A stretch of 64,000 bases of DNA, taken from Goleter apudmare HA4340-LM2. GTDB taxonomy: Bacteria; Cyanobacteriota; Cyanobacteriia; Cyanobacteriales; Nostocaceae. The notes beneath the pieces are model-generated. The model was not told the origin of the DNA. It saw only the letters and a list, made by a program, of their open reading frames with translations, and searched no databases. The first letter of the stretch is position 1, and each line of letters begins with the position of its first letter. Location: the NCBI GenBank assembly GCA_019359495.1, contig JAHHHF010000073.1, positions 124,001 to 188,000 of the forward strand, given 5' to 3'. A program made the translations under genes and the position numbers. This document shows, one piece after another, positions 42,671 to 52,510 of the stretch.

Positions 42671-42962
42671 AAATAGTTTGCAACATTTTAGCCTTGACAC
42701 GCCACTACACATACTGAGATTTTTTCAGATATCAAATCGGATTCCTATATATTATTTAATCAAAGATTTTTCTCAAGCCAAACAAAAGTTGAGAAAACCT
42801 AATTTCAGAACTCTTAGAGTAGCAGCTTTGCGTCTACAAGTCTGGCGACCGACGCAAGTGTGCGCCTCTGCGGTTAAAAAGTAATTTATTTAACCACAGA
42901 GGCGCAGAGAACATAGCGAAAAGTCAGAGCGGCTTTTTTATAACTTGTTCAGCAAGCCCTAG

Positions 42963-44543
42963 TTAGGCCCGGATTGCCCCTGGTTGCCCGTTTTGCACTA
43001 CAAAGGAAGCTAGGGTACTAATGGAAGCATTGGGGCTAACGATAGACGATACAACACGGTAATCACTCTGCCAGAGTTCTGGGGTAAGTTTGCAACGGAC
43101 ATAACCTCGAAAAGCACCGTCAAAGAACTTAGTGTGGGGATTGTCTGACAAAGCGGCTTGCACTGGTGCAATGAACGGGGTAGGAAAGTCAGAGGAAATT
43201 GAAGTGCCAACAAACTCTGTTCCAACTGTAACGGAAGCTGGGTTGTTGAAGTCTGCTTTTAGGTCATGTACCCAACTAGAATGGATGTCTCCGGTAATCA
43301 CCACTGGGTTAGCAGGTTGACGCTGTTGCAAAAAGTTGAATAGCCGATTCCGCGCCGCCACATAGCCATCCCATTGATCCACGTTGAATAAAGTTACTTC
43401 TGGGCGAGCATCAAAATCATATTCAGCGAGCATAGTTTGTTGAGCAATCACATTCCAACGCGATCGCGATTTATCTAATCCCTGGAATAGCCATTGCTCT
43501 TGCTCTTTTCCTGTCATGGTAGCATTGTCATCAAAAGCTTGAGGACAACGGGGTTTGAGTCCGTCATCACAGGGTTGATCGGTGCGATACTGACGGGTAT
43601 CTAACACATTGAACTCAGCTAAATTACCGAAAGTGAATCGCCGATAAAGCTGCATATCTGTCCCGATGGGTATGGACGATGGACGCAATGGCATGTGTTC
43701 GTAATACGCTTGGTAAGCACTAACTCGCCGTGCTGCAAATGCCGCCGGGGTTTGGTTATCTTCAGGTATAAGGTTGGCGTAGTTGTTATCAACTTCATGA
43801 TCGTCCCAGGTTACTATCCAGGGGAAGGCAGCATGAGCAGCTTGTAGATTGCGATCGGTTTTATACAAAGCATGACGGTTGCGGTAGTCACTGAGGGTGA
43901 TAATTTCCGGGCCGATGTGTTGGCGGGGCCCACCAGATTGGGGGCCGTATTCGTAAATGTAATCACCAAGATGCACAACTAGGTCAAGGTCTTCCTTCGC
44001 CAGATGTTCATATGCTGTGTAGTAGCCGTTCTGCCAATCTTGGCAGGAAACAAAAGCAAAGTTGAGTTGTTGGAAAGCTTCAGATGTGCGAGTCCGTCCA
44101 ATTGGGCTAACTTCATTGCCAACTTTAAACCGATACCAGTACCAACGCTCAGGCTGTAACCCACTAACTTCAACGTGTACTGAGTGTCCTAGTTCTGGAG
44201 TTGCCAAAGTTGTGCCTCTCTGCACAACCCTCCTCATATTTTCATCCAGGGCTACTTCCCACCGCACTACAATATTTTGTAACGGCATTCCCCCGCCATT
44301 GAGTGGATCGGGAGCTAGTCGTGTCCATAATACAACACCATCGGGCAAGGGATCGCCGGAGGCGACACCAAGGGTAAAGGGATAGCCAGAAAACCTCGGT
44401 CTTGCTAATGCTGGTCGCCATTGGCTAGTAATCGCTAACCCTGTGAGAAATCCTGCACCTAGCAAAAAACCCCGTCGTCCAGACCGATTTAATGGTAAGC
44501 GATACCCACGTATAGCTTCGCTAACATTTTGCATGAGTTCCAT
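42963..44543 (-). CDS. phoD: PhoD-type alkaline phosphatase, Tat-exported
   Basis: The twin-arginine signal SGRRGFLLGAGFL (Arg23-Arg24) predicts folded export. PhoD motifs follow: GVASGDPLPDGVVLWTRL, FAFVSCQDWQNGYYTAYEHLA, VVHLGDYIYEYG, VTWDDHEVDNNYA and VITGDIHSSWVHD. PhoD enzymes carry Fe/Ca and hydrolyse phosphomonoesters and diesters in the periplasm, releasing phosphate. The 526-aa length is normal. A PHO-box-like array stands 60-90 bases upstream (44603-44632), consistent with induction under phosphate starvation. Confidence 0.92.
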   Translation of the reverse strand: MELMQNVSEAIRGYRLPLNRSGRRGFLLGAGFLTGLAITSQWRPALARPRFSGYPFTLGVASGDPLPDGVVLWTRLAPDPLNGGGMPLQNIVVRWEVALDENMRRVVQRGTTLATPELGHSVHVEVSGLQPERWYWYRFKVGNEVSPIGRTRTSEAFQQLNFAFVSCQDWQNGYYTAYEHLAKEDLDLVVHLGDYIYEYGPQSGGPRQHIGPEIITLSDYRNRHALYKTDRNLQAAHAAFPWIVTWDDHEVDNNYANLIPEDNQTPAAFAARRVSAYQAYYEHMPLRPSSIPIGTDMQLYRRFTFGNLAEFNVLDTRQYRTDQPCDDGLKPRCPQAFDDNATMTGKEQEQWLFQGLDKSRSRWNVIAQQTMLAEYDFDARPEVTLFNVDQWDGYVAARNRLFNFLQQRQPANPVVITGDIHSSWVHDLKADFNNPASVTVGTEFVGTSISSDFPTPFIAPVQAALSDNPHTKFFDGAFRGYVRCKLTPELWQSDYRVVSSIVSPNASISTLASFVVQNGQPGAIRA

Positions 44544-44602
44544 ATTTACCCCTAATCAGAAAGTTTATTTGTTGCCACTGATGTCACGAAGCTACAAACA
44601 CG

Positions 44603-44632
44603 CAATCAAGGGGCGATTAAGATACTGTTAAG
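44603..44632 (-). promoter_or_regulatory. PHO-box-like triple repeat upstream of phoD
   Basis: On the minus strand CTTAACAG, CTTAATCG and CTTGATTG follow each other with 3-base spacers (11-base period). This is the layout of cyanobacterial PHO boxes bound by SphR/PhoB (8-bp CTTAA-type repeats, 3-bp gaps). It lies 60-89 bases before the phoD start. Confidence 0.75.
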
Positions 44633-44677
44633 TTTGGCGGGAAAATTATGCCCTGTAGATGTATAAAAAACTTCCAA

Positions 44678-46144
44678 ATGCTCAATCAAAATCAGGCACC
44701 CTTATTAGCAGCCTTAAAAGCCAATGCAGACCGTCCCCATACAGCTTTTTACACCCCAGGTCATAAGCGGGGGGTGGGAATTGGGCAACCTTTGGCTGAC
44801 TTACTTGGTCAAGCTGTGTTTGGGGCTGATTTGACTGAATTAGCAGATTTAGATAATCTTTTTACACCCCAAGGCGTGATTCAAGCAGCTCAACAACTAG
44901 CGGCTGAGGCATTTGGTGGTACACAAACATGGTTTCTTGTCAATGGTTCTACTTCTGGCATTGCCGCCGCCATCCTGGCTACTTGCGGTACGGGGGATAA
45001 AATTATTTTGCCTCGTCATGTGCATTCTTCCGCGATCGCTGGGTTAATTCTTTCTGGTGCTATCCCGGTTTTCGTCAATCCTGAATATGACCCAGTGTTA
45101 GATATTGCCCACAGTGTAACGCCCCAGGCTGTCAAAACTGCACTGCAACAACATCCTGATGCTAAAGCCGTGTTGACAGTTTACCCCACATATTACGGCG
45201 TGTGTGGTGACTTACAGGCGATCGCCCAAATTACCCACCAATACAATATCCCTCTACTGGTTGATGAAGCCCACGGCGCCCACTTCGCCTTTCACCCGGA
45301 GTTACCCACCCCAGCTTTAGCCGCAGGTGCAGATTTAACCGTACAGTCCATCCACAAGGTATTGGGCGCTCTTACACAAGCATCAATGCTGCATATTCAA
45401 GGTCGCAGAATAGATAGCGATCGCGTTAGTAAAGCTTTGCAATTAGTCCAGTCTACCAGCCCCAGTTATCTACTTTTGGCTTCTCTTGATGCTGCACGTC
45501 AGCAAATGGCACTCCACGGCAGAGATTTGATGTCTCGAACTTTACAACTGGCAGATACAGCTAGAACTAGAATTAGTGGAATTCCTGGGTTATCTACTCC
45601 TCTATTTACGAGCAAACCATCACCTGGCTTTGTGACTCTAGATAGAACTCGCCTGACTGTCACCGTTGCTGACTTGGGTTTGACAGGATTCGCCGCCGAG
45701 GCAATTTTAGATGAGCAGCTAAGTATAAATGCGGAATTTTCCTCACTGCAACATGTCACTTTTATTATTAGCTTGGGTAACACTCCCGCAGATATTGAAA
45801 AGTTAGTTCAAGCTTTCACCGATTTGGCTGAGATGACTCCAAGTTCTCCAGTGAAAAAGCGGTTAATTTTCTGGGATAATGATTTTAAGATGGGTAGTTC
45901 TATGCAAATTTCCCCCCGTATAGCTTTCTTCAGCACTACAGAAACATTACCTCTAGAACAAACCAGCGATCGCATTTGTGCAGAAATCGTCTGTCCCTAC
46001 CCCCCAGGAATACCCGTGTTAATGCCCGGAGAAGTGATTACCAAACAAGCGCTTGATTATTTGCGGCAAATTCAAGTCATGGGAGGATTCATTAGCGGTT
46101 GTGCTGATACTAGCTTCAGCACCTTGAAAGTTGTCAAAGAATAG
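44678..46144 (+). CDS. PLP-dependent Orn/Lys/Arg-type decarboxylase, 488 aa
   Basis: An ATG at 44648 gives ten more residues without support; 44678 fits the family start (MLNQNQAPLLAALKA). The N-terminal part has YTPGHKRG, the cofactor region has NGSTSGIAAAILATCG and DEAHGAHF, and the PLP Lys lies in SIHKVLGALTQAS. This is the fold type I major domain; the C-terminal domain follows (PYPPGIPVLMPGEV). The family decarboxylates Arg, Lys or Orn to polyamine precursors; the substrate is not clear. There is no signal peptide, so it acts in the cytoplasm. Gap to phoD is divergent, sharing the promoter region. Confidence 0.88.
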   Translation: MLNQNQAPLLAALKANADRPHTAFYTPGHKRGVGIGQPLADLLGQAVFGADLTELADLDNLFTPQGVIQAAQQLAAEAFGGTQTWFLVNGSTSGIAAAILATCGTGDKIILPRHVHSSAIAGLILSGAIPVFVNPEYDPVLDIAHSVTPQAVKTALQQHPDAKAVLTVYPTYYGVCGDLQAIAQITHQYNIPLLVDEAHGAHFAFHPELPTPALAAGADLTVQSIHKVLGALTQASMLHIQGRRIDSDRVSKALQLVQSTSPSYLLLASLDAARQQMALHGRDLMSRTLQLADTARTRISGIPGLSTPLFTSKPSPGFVTLDRTRLTVTVADLGLTGFAAEAILDEQLSINAEFSSLQHVTFIISLGNTPADIEKLVQAFTDLAEMTPSSPVKKRLIFWDNDFKMGSSMQISPRIAFFSTTETLPLEQTSDRICAEIVCPYPPGIPVLMPGEVITKQALDYLRQIQVMGGFISGCADTSFSTLKVVKE

Positions 46145-46319
46145 ACCTCTTGCATAAATACTCAAGTTCCAGTCAAGTTTCGGGATACCTGTTTGGTAGA
46201 AATTAAGACAACTAAGTAGGTAGGCATAAATAAACCCACCTATGTAAAGAAAAATAAATGAGGCTAAGACCCTCTTTCCTCCTGCCTTATCACAACGATA
46301 AATTCTTCCACCCACCTAC

Positions 46320-46772
46320 TTAACCCTGTTTTTTCCATTGCTCCCATAGCAGATACACATCCTCTGGTTGCTGATTATAATTCAGCATTTGGTCAGAAAT
46401 CCTTACCCAAGGCTGTGCGCTGCGTGTCCAAACATTTGCCACTGGACATAACCAACTTGTATCATCTAACGTTCCGGGTTTGACATTGATCGTATCTGGG
46501 CTGTAAGTCCGCTCATGAAACAATCGCGTTCCACACTCCCCGCAGAAAAAGTTTTTGACCTGGCGTCCACTATCAGCTGGACGAGTCCAAGCTTTTGGTT
46601 GCCCTTGAACAATGACGACAGCATCACGTGGGACAGTGAGTGACATACCAAATGCACTGGAGGATTGTTTCTGACACTCCCGACAATGGCATACATAGAG
46701 AGTCAGAGGTTCAGCATGAATTTCATAACGAATCTGTCCACATTGACAGCCTCCAGTGTACGGAAAATTCAC
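46320..46772 (-). CDS. GFA (CENP-V) family zinc protein, 150 aa
   Basis: AGGAGA lies eight bases before GTG 46772, so this start is preferred to the ATG at 46823. The zinc ligands of the GFA fold are present: GGCQCGQIRY, CHCRECQKQSSS and FFCGECGTRLFHE. The family was named after glutathione-dependent formaldehyde activation, but most members lack proven activity. It is 98 bases upstream of dusB's end, transcribed in the same direction, with unrelated function. Confidence 0.85.
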   Translation of the reverse strand: MNFPYTGGCQCGQIRYEIHAEPLTLYVCHCRECQKQSSSAFGMSLTVPRDAVVIVQGQPKAWTRPADSGRQVKNFFCGECGTRLFHERTYSPDTINVKPGTLDDTSWLCPVANVWTRSAQPWVRISDQMLNYNQQPEDVYLLWEQWKKQG

Positions 46773-46870
46773 AACTTTTCTCTCCTGATAAATTTTAGTG
46801 AGGATTGACGCAGCCGTGATCAAAAATCAGCTTGTTAGGATTGCTTCTTGACATCGCAACGACTGCATAC

Positions 46871-47929
46871 TTACACCAAAGCAAAACTAGAGTCTGCTTC
46901 TAATTCTGGTTCATAACCATTTTGCACCAAATTCTCAATTGCCCTGTCAATCAAATCCAAACCCTGATTGACATCATCAACCAAACTTAATTTACCGCGC
47001 AAATCTGCCGCACCGACAAAACCCTTAGCGTACCAAGTCATGTGCTTGCGGGCTTGACGCACACCGCGATCGCCTTTATATTCCCATAAAGCTTGTAAAT
47101 GTTCCCTCGCGCATTCCAACCTTTGAATTGGGGTTGGTGGCGCTAATAATTCCCCAGTCTTCAAGAAGTGATCAATCTCCCCTACCAAAAACGGATAACC
47201 CAAAGTCCCACGGGAACACATCACCCCATCAGCACCAGTTTGCTCTAAACATTTCACCGCCGCTTCCACTGAGAAAATATCCCCATTGCCAATTACCGGG
47301 ATAGAAAGCACCTCTTTGACACGGGCAATCCATTCCCAACGAGCATTACCATTGTACCCTTGGGCGCGGGTACGTCCATGCACCGTGATCATTTTTGCAC
47401 CCGCATCTTCCATCCGCTTGGCAAAATCAAGAATCGTAATTTCTTGGTCATTCCAGCCAATACGGGTTTTTACTGTTACAGGCACATCAACAGCCTGCAC
47501 TACCTCGCGCACAATTGCCTCAGCTACTTCCGGCTGCCGCAACAGCGAAGAACCACCACCATTTTTAGTAATTTTATTTACTGGACAACCCATATTGATA
47601 TCCACAGTATCAGCACCCTCCGCCACTGCTTTGACTGCTGCTTCTGCCAAAAAATCAGGACGACAATCAAATAGTTGGATGCTAATTGGTCGTTCGTTGG
47701 GGTCTACCTCCATGATTTTGGGTAACTGCTTGACATAGTGCAACCCCGTGGCGTTCACCATTTCTGTGTACATCATGGAATCTGGGGCGTAGCGACGTAC
47801 TAAGCGACGAAATACCAAATCTGTCACCCCAGATAAAGGCGACTGCAAAACCCGGCTTTTGACCTCAAATGAGTCGATTTTTAGAGGTTGGGAAAGTTTA
47901 GCTTGGAGATTGGGAGATAGAGTAACCAT
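46871..47929 (-). CDS. dusB: tRNA-dihydrouridine synthase
   Basis: DUS motifs are plain: QSPLSGVTDLVFRRLVR at the flavin-binding start, QLFDCRPDFLAEAA, NMGCPVNKITKNGGGSSLLR with the catalytic Cys, VPVTVKTRIGW, TVHGRTRAQGYNG, VIGNGDIFS and MCSRGTLGYPFLV. The FMN enzyme reduces uridines in tRNA D-loops. The NMGCP motif and C-terminal helical domain fit DusB. Length 352 aa. Confidence 0.92.
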   Translation of the reverse strand: MVTLSPNLQAKLSQPLKIDSFEVKSRVLQSPLSGVTDLVFRRLVRRYAPDSMMYTEMVNATGLHYVKQLPKIMEVDPNERPISIQLFDCRPDFLAEAAVKAVAEGADTVDINMGCPVNKITKNGGGSSLLRQPEVAEAIVREVVQAVDVPVTVKTRIGWNDQEITILDFAKRMEDAGAKMITVHGRTRAQGYNGNARWEWIARVKEVLSIPVIGNGDIFSVEAAVKCLEQTGADGVMCSRGTLGYPFLVGEIDHFLKTGELLAPPTPIQRLECAREHLQALWEYKGDRGVRQARKHMTWYAKGFVGAADLRGKLSLVDDVNQGLDLIDRAIENLVQNGYEPELEADSSFALV

Positions 47930-48001
47930 AAGAAATATAAACTATGCAAAATACAGAATTCATCTCAGTGAGAAATGCTATAACTTCAACCCAAAATGCT
48001 C

Positions 48002-48250
48002 TCAATCTCCAGTCAATTCATTATTTTGATTTTTTGTCTGTTGTGCAACTTTTATAACTAGTTCAGCTTTCAACTTCAATGCTTGTGCAATTTGTTCGGC
48101 TGTCAAACCAAATTGTAATAATAGCTTTACAGCTTCCAAGTTTGCTTCCAAAAGGCCTTCTTGTCTACCTTCTTCCTTGGCCTCTTGATAAAATCGTGTT
48201 TCTTTCAAACTGTGTACAGGATATTTATTTTCCATCTCATTGTGACTCAC
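48002..48250 (-). pseudogene. C-terminal fragment of an Rpn-type (DUF2887) nuclease, 82 codons
   Basis: The frame encodes YQEAKEEGRQEGLLEANLEAVKLLLQFGLTAEQIAQALKLKAELVIKVAQQ, the same C-terminal pattern as the adjacent intact gene, without the nuclease part. It overlaps that gene's end by 14 bases. It is probably the left-over of a tandem copy, though it could still be translated. Confidence 0.6.
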
Positions 48251-49112
48251 TATTCTCGGTAGTTACTTGTTGTGCAACTTGTCTAACTTGTTCAACTTCC
48301 AATTTCAATGCCTGTGCGATTTGTTCCACAGTCAATCCCAACGCTAATAATTGAGATACAGCTTCTAATTTTGCTTCCACGCGACCTTCCACGCGACCTT
48401 GTTCTCGACCTTCCACGCGACCTTGTTCTCGACCTTCCACGCGACCTTCCACTCGGCCTTCTTGCTTGGCTTCTTGATAAACTCGTGTCTGCTGCAAATC
48501 ACTTAACCTAAACATAGCTTCAATCTCGCTGCGACTCATTGTTGGCAACTTATAAACCAAGATAGTCTCTATCAATTCTAGTAACTGCTGTTGTTTGGCT
48601 GGGGTATAGGTTGCTTGTGGGATGCGGTTGATTAACTCTCTAGCAGTAATAATTGCTCTATCTTCATTTTCGATTACTAATTTAATAGTAGCAATTCCCA
48701 CGGGCAACAATAAAGGATCACCTAATTCATCAAGATAAATCCGACTGATACGTTGGCTAGTAAAGAATTCACTGTAATGTTTAATATCTGCTGTATCGGT
48801 ACTGCGGTTGGGATAGATAACCACTGCCTGCCAAGAATTTTGTGGTTGATTTTGACGCAAGTATAAACTGATTTCTGAAACTAAGCGCGAATAAATTTCT
48901 GTATCGGTTTGAAATTGGACTTCGACAAAGTAAATTGGGTTTTGCTCTCCTGGTGTCGGGAGAAAGACACCATCTATCCGAAATGCAGTTTGCTTGATTT
49001 CGATGGAGGAGAATTGATAAGCCTCTGCGATTTGGGGTGAGTTACCAATTAATTCAAAAAAGACACTGGGAAATTCTTGAAAAAGGCGATAAAAGATACT
49101 GTCAGTTTTCAC
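48237..49112 (-). CDS. Rpn/PD-(D/E)XK family putative transposase-nuclease, 291 aa
   Basis: The N-terminus (KTDSIFYRLFQEFPSVFFELIG) and FRIDGVFLPTPGEQNPIYFVEVQFQ give the D...ExQ active-site pattern of Rpn/DUF2887 enzymes, recombination-promoting nucleases that are abundant in Nostoc genomes. Residues about 210-245 form a repetitive EGR-Q-GR array (EGRVEGREQGRVEGREQGRVEGRVE), and the C-terminal helix-turn-helix-like part (LLALGLTVEQIAQALKLEVEQVRQVAQQ) closes it. The repeat looks subject to slippage. Confidence 0.8.
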   Translation of the reverse strand: MKTDSIFYRLFQEFPSVFFELIGNSPQIAEAYQFSSIEIKQTAFRIDGVFLPTPGEQNPIYFVEVQFQTDTEIYSRLVSEISLYLRQNQPQNSWQAVVIYPNRSTDTADIKHYSEFFTSQRISRIYLDELGDPLLLPVGIATIKLVIENEDRAIITARELINRIPQATYTPAKQQQLLELIETILVYKLPTMSRSEIEAMFRLSDLQQTRVYQEAKQEGRVEGRVEGREQGRVEGREQGRVEGRVEAKLEAVSQLLALGLTVEQIAQALKLEVEQVRQVAQQVTTENSESQ

Positions 49113-49655
49113 ACTGGATACATGGCAGGGAGTGGCGCTGTTGTGATTCTACCGCGTAAATCAGGCGCGATCGCTAACGACAACACGACGTATACAATCT
49201 CTGTCTGGGCAGAACGGGTTACATTTAATGATTAATATTCGCAATTATTAGGTAATTATATGAGCGATCGCTCCTGTTAGGGCCTGGTTGTCCTAGATAA
49301 ATATAGGGTTTATTAGTTCTCAAGGCGGCAAACACCACTTTGATGTTACGGTTCACCCTAATCGCTTCAGGTATTAATTCTCATAAATTAGACAGAGTGC
49401 AAGCAAATCAATCGATGAGCCAACTAGATACACCTTTAAGTTTAACCGTCCCAAGTAAGGTTCGGGAAACCCTCCTTCATGGACAGGCTACAACTGAGTT
49501 TCAGTATATATATCAGCATAGTATGAGGGTTCAACCCGATTAAAGCCTAATCAAAGGTATTCATGCTGAACTGGCTGTTTTATTCAACCAGTTGGTTCAA
49601 AAATTAGTCCTTAATACTCCCATTCATTTGTAGTTATACGGAGCCAGCACTTAAA
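49113..49655. other. Gene-free leader region before dnaK
   Basis: No gene is supported; the 67-codon plus-strand frame at 49340-49543 has no ribosome site. No CIRCE element (the HrcA target) was seen. It includes GCGATCGC at about 49263 and a GGAG just before the dnaK start. Confidence 0.45.
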
Positions 49656-51560
49656 ATGGCAAAAGTAGTAGGAATTGACTTAGGTACAACGAACTCCTGC
49701 GTCGCAGTTATGGAAGGTGGTAAACCCACAGTTATTGCTAATGCGGAAGGTTTTCGGACAACACCATCAGTAGTAGCATTTGCGAAAAATGGCGATAACT
49801 TAGTTGGTCAAATCGCCAAGCGCCAAGCGGTGATGAACCCCGAAAATACGTTTTACTCGGTCAAACGCTTCATTGGACGCCGCTACGACGAAGTTAGTAA
49901 TGAAGCTACGGAAGTTTCTTACAAAGTCCTCAGCAGCAACGGTAACGTCAAGCTAGATTGTCCCATCGTGGGGAAACCGTTTGCTCCTGAAGAAATTTCT
50001 GCAAAAGTTCTCCGCAAACTAGTTGAAGACGCCAGCAAATACCTCGGTGAAACCGTCACTCAAGCCGTCATCACCGTACCTGCTTACTTCAATGACTCCC
50101 AACGCCAAGCCACCAAAGATGCTGGTAAAATCGCTGGGATTGAAGTACTGCGGATTATCAACGAACCTACTGCTGCTTCTTTGGCATACGGCTTCGACAA
50201 AAAGAGCAACGAAACCATTCTGGTATTTGACTTAGGTGGTGGTACCTTCGACGTATCCATCCTCGAAGTAGGTGATGGCGTATTTGAAGTATTAGCTACC
50301 TCTGGTGATACCCACCTCGGTGGTGACGACTTCGATAAAAAAATCGTTGATTTCTTAGCAGAACAGTTCCGCAAAGACGAAGGTATTGACCTCCGCAAAG
50401 ACAGACAAGCCTTACAACGTCTAACTGAAGCCGCAGAAAAAGCCAAAATTGAGCTTTCTAGCGTCACCCAAGCAGAAATCAACTTACCTTTTATCACCGC
50501 TACCCAGGATGGCCCTAAGCACCTGGATACAACCCTCACCCGCGCTAAGTTTGAAGAACTCTGCTCTGACTTAATTGACCGTTCTCGCATCCCCGTTGAG
50601 AACGCACTCCGAGACGCCAAGTTGAGCAAAGGTGATATCGATGAGGTGGTATTAGTTGGTGGTTCTACCCGGATTCCCGCCGTCCAACAACTGGTGAAGC
50701 AGATATTGGGTAAAGACCCTAACCAAACCGTTAACCCTGATGAAGTGGTAGCAGTTGGTGCGGCTATCCAAGCAGGTGTACTAGCTGGTGATGTTACTGG
50801 CATTTTGCTGTTAGATGTATCACCACTATCCTTAGGTGTAGAAACCTTGGGTGGCGTGATGACCAAAATCATTCCCCGCAACACCACAATTCCCACCAAG
50901 AAATCGGAAGTCTTCTCCACCGCCGTGGATGGACAGACCAACGTGGAAATTCACGTCCTCCAAGGTGAGCGGGAATTTGCTAATGATAACAAGAGCTTGG
51001 GAACTTTCCGCTTAGATGGTATCCCCCCAGCACCCCGTGGTGTACCTCAAATTGAAGTTACCTTTGACATCGACGCCAATGGTATCCTCAATGTCACCGC
51101 TAAGGACAAAGGTACTGGTAAAGAACAGTCCATCAGCATTACTGGCGCTTCTACCTTAGATAAATCTGATGTTGACCGCATGGTCAGAGAAGCCGAACAA
51201 AACGCCAACGCTGACAAAGAACGGCGCGAGAAAATTGAGCGCAAGAACCAAGCTGACTCTTTGGCATACCAAGCCGAGAAGCAACTGCAAGAATTGGGTG
51301 ATAAAGTACCCGAAGCTGACAAAACTAAGGTCGAGGGTCTGGTGAAAGAGCTGCGGGAAGCAGTTGCTCAGGAAGATGATGAGCAAATCAAGAAGCTCAC
51401 ACCAGAACTGCAACAAGCACTATTCGCCGTTGGTAGCAACATCTATCAACAAGCTGGTGGTGGTGCTGCACCAGGTGCTGAACCTCAAGATGGAGATTCT
51501 GCCTCTGCTTCTGGCAGTGGAGATGACGTGATTGACGCTGATTTCACAGAAAGCAAGTAA
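49656..51560 (+). CDS. dnaK: Chaperone DnaK (Hsp70)
   Basis: All Hsp70 landmarks are in place: [17 protein letters not shown] at the N-terminus, [21 protein letters not shown] (phosphate 2), [15 protein letters not shown] (adenosine), the [11 protein letters not shown] linker and a substrate domain with a Gly/Ser/Asp-rich tail ending [12 protein letters not shown]. Length 634 aa and sequence fit the main housekeeping DnaK. It folds and protects proteins with DnaJ and GrpE, which are not adjacent. It is followed by a terminator at 51608. Confidence 0.97.
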   Translation: MAKVVGIDLGTTNSCVAVMEGGKPTVIANAEGFRTTPSVVAFAKNGDNLVGQIAKRQAVMNPENTFYSVKRFIGRRYDEVSNEATEVSYKVLSSNGNVKLDCPIVGKPFAPEEISAKVLRKLVEDASKYLGETVTQAVITVPAYFNDSQRQATKDAGKIAGIEVLRIINEPTAASLAYGFDKKSNETILVFDLGGGTFDVSILEVGDGVFEVLATSGDTHLGGDDFDKKIVDFLAEQFRKDEGIDLRKDRQALQRLTEAAEKAKIELSSVTQAEINLPFITATQDGPKHLDTTLTRAKFEELCSDLIDRSRIPVENALRDAKLSKGDIDEVVLVGGSTRIPAVQQLVKQILGKDPNQTVNPDEVVAVGAAIQAGVLAGDVTGILLLDVSPLSLGVETLGGVMTKIIPRNTTIPTKKSEVFSTAVDGQTNVEIHVLQGEREFANDNKSLGTFRLDGIPPAPRGVPQIEVTFDIDANGILNVTAKDKGTGKEQSISITGASTLDKSDVDRMVREAEQNANADKERREKIERKNQADSLAYQAEKQLQELGDKVPEADKTKVEGLVKELREAVAQEDDEQIKKLTPELQQALFAVGSNIYQQAGGGAAPGAEPQDGDSASASGSGDDVIDADFTESK

Positions 51561-51607
51561 TTCTTGTTCTGCTGTCACGTAAATTATCGTGCCACTGCCT
51601 CATATTA

Positions 51608-51643
51608 CCCATCCAAGCTTTTGCCTGGGTGGGGATTTTTTTT
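51608..51643 (+). terminator. Terminator of dnaK
   Basis: CCCATCCAAGC pairs with GCCTGGGTGGG (two G-U pairs) around TTTT, then a run of eight T after GGGGA. Confidence 0.85.
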
Positions 51644-51731
51644 AAATTGGAATTTGGTAAAAAGTAAAGGGTTGGTGTTTTGATTTTGCGGAAATTATGC
51701 ACCGAGGAAGCCTCAGATCATACTTTCTCAG

Positions 51732-52409
51732 ATGAATTCAATTGTGAATATGCCATTTCCACAAACACCTTGGACACTGCAAGGTCATGCTATCCTAACT
51801 TTGCATTTGGTAGATATTGACCGAGTTCGCCCTCTAATACCTGCAAAGTTAGATGTTATTTCTGTATGGCCTGGTAAAACCCTTGCTAGTGTATATTTAT
51901 CTGATTACCAATCAGGTTCAGTGCTAGAGTATAGCGAGTTGATTGTCGCTCCGGCTGTAGTGAGTTATCAAGGAAAAATCGGTGGTTGGATTTCCCACAT
52001 TTATGTGGACGACGCTGATTCAGTGGCTGGTGGTCGAGAAATTTGGGGACTACCAAAAGAATTAGCTGAGTTTACTTGGAACGAAAGCAGTGTCACTGTC
52101 AGTCAAGGAAATCGGCTGCTGTGCAGACTTAATTACAATCAACAAAGCTGGGCGTGGCGACAACGTTTAGGTGCTGCGAGTTTTAGTGCAATAGGTGCTG
52201 ATTTGCTCCTATTTCCTGCGGAATTTGAGTCTCGCTTGGGTTTGATAGGTTCTCAGCTAGAAGTTCCGGCTGCCAGTCCTTTTGCCCGGATATGTACAGG
52301 TCAGCCTGTCTTCACTGTGTGTTGTGAAGACTTAAGCTTAAAAGTTGGTGCCCCGAAAGTGGTAGGCCGGGGGACATCTGAAATCAGAATGTCAAACATT
52401 GGTAACTAA
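51732..52409 (+). CDS. Acetoacetate-decarboxylase-family protein, 225 aa
   Basis: The fold is recognised from MPFPQTPWTLQGHAILTLHLVDIDRVRPLIPAKLDVI, LVAPAVVSYQGKIGGWISHIYVDDADSVAGGREIWGLPKELAEFTW and the C-terminal strand part. True acetoacetate decarboxylases use a Lys pair in the E-x-x-K motif; here the GGREIWGLPKE motif contains Lys. Most cyanobacterial members are of unknown substrate. A strong hairpin (52442-52477) separates it from the convergent rpe gene. Confidence 0.8.
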   Translation: MNSIVNMPFPQTPWTLQGHAILTLHLVDIDRVRPLIPAKLDVISVWPGKTLASVYLSDYQSGSVLEYSELIVAPAVVSYQGKIGGWISHIYVDDADSVAGGREIWGLPKELAEFTWNESSVTVSQGNRLLCRLNYNQQSWAWRQRLGAASFSAIGADLLLFPAEFESRLGLIGSQLEVPAASPFARICTGQPVFTVCCEDLSLKVGAPKVVGRGTSEIRMSNIGN

Positions 52410-52441
52410 AAGTTTAATTAATCAAGACTCAGCAAATAATA

Positions 52442-52477
52442 AAGGGCGATCAATCAAGCGATCGCCCTTGCTTTTTT
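52442..52477. terminator. Bidirectional terminator containing a HIP1-like word
   Basis: AAGGGCGAT pairs with ATCGCCCTT, then GCTTTTTT. It contains GCGATCGC. Confidence 0.8.
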
Positions 52478-52510
52478 AATTTAGAATTGGGAATAACCCT
52501 ATTTTCCTAC

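Noticed and set aside
42523-42717. Frame translating VGASCSLMSRKRAREPSLQ, similar to the start of the frame at 2206
   Set aside because: The shared residues come from the MITE, not from a protein family.
42884-42962. tRNA-like fold near the phoD end
   Set aside because: Only weak short pairing and no T-loop consensus GTTCRANNC was found; no tRNA was recognised in the window.
49340-49543. 67-codon frame upstream of dnaK
   Set aside because: No ribosome site and no conserved motif.
49113-49655. CIRCE/HrcA element before dnaK
   Set aside because: Looked for TTAGCACTC-N9-GAGTGCTAA and found no match.
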